This document shows, piece after piece, positions 62,113 through 64,000 of a stretch of DNA of 64,000 nucleotides (the stretch's first letter is position 1; each line of letters begins with the position of its first letter). The position numbers and the translations under genes were made by a program. The stretch lies in NCBI RefSeq assembly GCF_009931615.1, contig NZ_CP046620.1, positions 3,828,501-3,892,500 of the forward strand, given 5' to 3'. A model generated the notes under the pieces. That model saw only the letters and a program-made list of their open reading frames with translations, was not told where the DNA came from and searched no databases. This DNA comes from Algicella marina. Its GTDB lineage: Bacteria; Pseudomonadota; Alphaproteobacteria; Rhodobacterales; Rhodobacteraceae.

Positions 62113-62894
62113 AGTGGTTTCTGCCGATCGTCGCCGGGCTCGGCTTCCTGTTCCTCTATGCGCCGATGGTCAGCCTGGTGATCTTCTCGTTCAACGAGAG
62201 CCAGCTGGTGACCGTCTGGGGCGGCTTCTCGACCAAGTGGTACGGCGAGTTGTTTCGCAACCCTCAGATCGGGCAGGCCTTTCGCATTTCGCTGACCATC
62301 GCGGCGATCTCCGCCACACTGGCGATTGCGCTGGGTACGCTGGCGGCGCTGGTGCTGGTGCGGTTCGGGCGTTTTTTCGGGCGACCACTGCTCTCCGGCA
62401 TGGTGACGGCACCACTGGTGATGCCGGAAGTTATCACCGGGCTGTCGCTGCTGCTGCTGTTCGTGTCGATGGAGAAGCTGCTCGGCTGGCCGGCGGGGCG
62501 GGGTATGCTGACGATCATCCTGGCGCACACGGTGTTCTGCATGGCCTACGTGGCCGTGGTCGTTCAATCGCGGCTGGTGGACATGGACGAAAGCCTTGAA
62601 GAGGCGGCAATGGATCTCGGCGCGAAGCGGGTGCGCGTGTTCTTTGACATAACCTTGCCGGTGATTGCGCCGGCGCTGGTTTCGGGTTGGCTGTTGGCCT
62701 TCACCCTGTCGCTGGACGACCTGGTGGTGGCGAGCTTCGTTTCGGGGCCGGGGTCATCCACCCTGCCGATGGTGATCTTCTCGAAGGTGCGCCTCGGGGT
62801 GAGCCCGGATGTCAACGCGCTGGCATCGCTGATCATCCTGGTGGTGGCTGTCGGGATCCTGGCGGCGGCGCTGGTGATGCGGAAACGACAATAA
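62109..62894 (+). CDS. potI: Putrescine/polyamine ABC transporter permease
   Basis: A 261-residue permease with six hydrophobic segments and the EAA-loop SLEEAAMDLGAKRVRVFFDI, followed by TLPVIAPALVSGWLLAFTLS, LDDLVVASF, the PotI signature. ATG overlaps the potH stop by 4 bases. Confidence 0.92.
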   Translation: MKWFLPIVAGLGFLFLYAPMVSLVIFSFNESQLVTVWGGFSTKWYGELFRNPQIGQAFRISLTIAAISATLAIALGTLAALVLVRFGRFFGRPLLSGMVTAPLVMPEVITGLSLLLLFVSMEKLLGWPAGRGMLTIILAHTVFCMAYVAVVVQSRLVDMDESLEEAAMDLGAKRVRVFFDITLPVIAPALVSGWLLAFTLSLDDLVVASFVSGPGSSTLPMVIFSKVRLGVSPDVNALASLIILVVAVGILAAALVMRKRQ

Positions 62895-62906
62895 CTGCAG
62901 CCGCTT

Positions 62907-63887
62907 ATGGAGAATGAAATGGACAAGGCGGGCGATCAGGCATTTCGCGCGGATAGCAACACCGAGCGCTGGGTGGAAAACACCTATGGCGGCGCCGTCA
63001 GCTTCCTGCGGCGGCGCTATTCGCGCGATCTGGCGGGCGTGGATGTGGCTGTCACCGGCCTGCCCTACGATGCGTCGGTCACCTATCGGCCGGGCTGCCG
63101 CCTCGGTCCGCGCGCGATCCGTGCCGCCTCCGTCCAGCTGGCTGAACTGAAGGCGTTTCCATTCGGCTTTGATCCATTTGCAAGCCTGGCCGTGGTGGAC
63201 TACGGCGATTGCCTGATCGACCCGCACCATCCCGCCAGCGTACCGGGTGACATCGAGGCGCATATCGCCGCGATCCTCGATGCCGGGGCGAAGCCGCTGT
63301 CGCTTGGTGGCGATCATTTCGTCGCGTACCCGGTGCTGAAGGCCGTGGCGGCAAAGCACGGGCCGGTGGCGTTGCTGCAGGTCGACGCCCATTGCGACAC
63401 GTGGGAGGATGATGGTACCCGGCTCGACCACGGAACGATGTTCGCCCGTGCGGTGGCGGAGGGGATCGTCGATACCTCCCGCTCCACCCAGCTGGGACTC
63501 CGCACGTTCAACGACAGCGACCACGGTTTCGAGATTCTGACAGCGCCGTGGCTGCATCGCAACGGCATTGACGCGGCGCTGCAGATCATCAGGGACCGGG
63601 CGGGGAACGCACCGCTCTATATCTCCTTCGACATCGACGGGCTGGACCCGGCTTTCGCCCCCGGCACCGGCACGCCCGTACCGGGCGGGCTGGCCAGCTG
63701 GCAGGCGCTGGAGATCATCCGTGGCCTGGGTGGCCTGAACCTTGTCGGCATGGATGTCGTCGAGGTATCGCCGCCCTATGACCATGCCGAGATCACAGCG
63801 CTGGCGGCGGCCACCGTCGCCCATGACTGGCTCTGCCTGCTGGCGGAGGCGCGTGGTGCCGAACGCACGGTGGTGGGCCGGCTCTGA
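62907..63887 (+). CDS. speB: Agmatinase/ureohydrolase family protein
   Basis: A 326-residue ureohydrolase. The two-manganese ligands are in SLGGDHF (His), QVDAHCDTW (Asp-x-His-x-Asp) and SFDIDGLDPAFAPGTGTPVPGG, as in agmatinase and guanidinobutyrase. Agmatinase would yield putrescine plus urea from agmatine, feeding PuuA; 4-guanidinobutyrase or similar cannot be excluded. The start at 62907 is 12 bases after potI; an ATG at 62919 is also possible. It closes the polyamine operon. Confidence 0.88.
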   Translation: MENEMDKAGDQAFRADSNTERWVENTYGGAVSFLRRRYSRDLAGVDVAVTGLPYDASVTYRPGCRLGPRAIRAASVQLAELKAFPFGFDPFASLAVVDYGDCLIDPHHPASVPGDIEAHIAAILDAGAKPLSLGGDHFVAYPVLKAVAAKHGPVALLQVDAHCDTWEDDGTRLDHGTMFARAVAEGIVDTSRSTQLGLRTFNDSDHGFEILTAPWLHRNGIDAALQIIRDRAGNAPLYISFDIDGLDPAFAPGTGTPVPGGLASWQALEIIRGLGGLNLVGMDVVEVSPPYDHAEITALAAATVAHDWLCLLAEARGAERTVVGRL

Positions 63888-63964
63888 CCCTTCATCTTCG
63901 AAAAATATCCTCGCCGAAGGCATTTAAATCTGACAGCCTGTGCCGGCGAGCAAACAGGTGAAAC

Positions 63965-64000
63965 ATGACTGACGACTGGACGACAAATCTGCCCGATGAC
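63965..64000 (+). CDS. Start of a gene running off the right edge
   Basis: Twelve codons from an ATG at 63965 (MTDDWTTNLPDD), with AGGTG six bases upstream. Too short to identify. It lies about 80 bases after the agmatinase-like gene on the same strand, so it may continue the polyamine cluster. Confidence 0.5.
   Translation, partial: MTDDWTTNLPDD

Noticed and set aside
1-64000. CRISPR arrays, rRNA or tRNA genes, intact insertion sequences, phage genes
   Set aside because: None seen by eye: no regularly spaced repeats, no rRNA-like conserved blocks, no transposase or integrase motifs in the frames examined. A tRNA scan was not possible.

Overview
The window reads as the chromosome of a GC-rich alphaproteobacterium, most likely a Rhodobacterales (Roseobacter-type) bacterium. 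The grounds are gene content and neighbourhood: era, a DUF1491 gene and recO; pckA divergent from chvI-chvG, followed by a short alphaproteobacterial hprK, rapZ, an EIIA of the mannose type and HPr; hbd near etfBA, a PduO-type cobalamin adenosyltransferase and a twin-transmembrane protein; and a sulfite dehydrogenase of the SoeABC kind without a Tat signal. Genes are tightly packed, with many 4-base ATGA/GTGA overlaps. I saw no rRNA, tRNA, CRISPR array or intact insertion sequence. All assignments come from reading protein sequences by eye.

Region 1 (1-2039) is the end of era, DUF1491, recO and a small META-domain lipoprotein. Region 2 (2189-15026) is the most interesting part: two convergent operons meeting at 9233/9254. 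The plus-strand operon encodes an FAD subunit and a fused [2Fe-2S]/molybdopterin subunit of a molybdenum hydroxylase, a 6-hydroxynicotinate-reductase-like protein, a UPF0280 (ApbE superfamily) protein and two tandem AA_synth (DUF1185) paralogues. The minus-strand operon encodes a branched-chain-amino-acid-type ABC transporter and ends in an amidohydrolase very like Eubacterium barkeri enamidase. Together they look like uptake, hydroxylation, ring reduction and ring opening of a nicotinate-like N-heterocycle, with three proteins of unknown role.

Region 3 (15128-24896) holds a multi-pass membrane protein divergent from a degenerate copper-chaperone-like protein, then pckA and the ChvIG/HprK/RapZ/PTS regulatory block, then a transglutaminase-like protease. 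Region 4 (24912-33557) has cytochrome b561 with two YceI proteins, an acetyltransferase, 3-hydroxybutyryl-CoA dehydrogenase, ETF, a DMT-type transporter, the cobalamin adenosyltransferase and a small membrane protein. Region 5 (33645-43761) has a PEP mutase/isocitrate lyase family protein coupled to Ada, a vanadium-haloperoxidase/PAP2 protein, a De Ley-Doudoroff-type sugar operon (SDR, dgoK, dgoA), a fatty acid desaturase coupled to a PhnD-like protein, a Nudix hydrolase, an EamA transporter and a lone receiver-domain protein.

Region 6 (43771-55315) has soeA, an alpha/beta hydrolase, soeB and soeC; a LysR/quinone-reductase divergent pair; a second LysR; and then a disturbed stretch (52143-54037). 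In that stretch degenerate copies of the soeA 5' end and of a glycerate kinase 3' end are joined, followed by an A/T-richer orphan gene. Region 7 (54038-63887) has glycerate 2-kinase with an SMP-30 lactonase, and a putrescine uptake and catabolism operon (puuA, puuB, potFGHI, agmatinase-like). The window ends inside a new gene.
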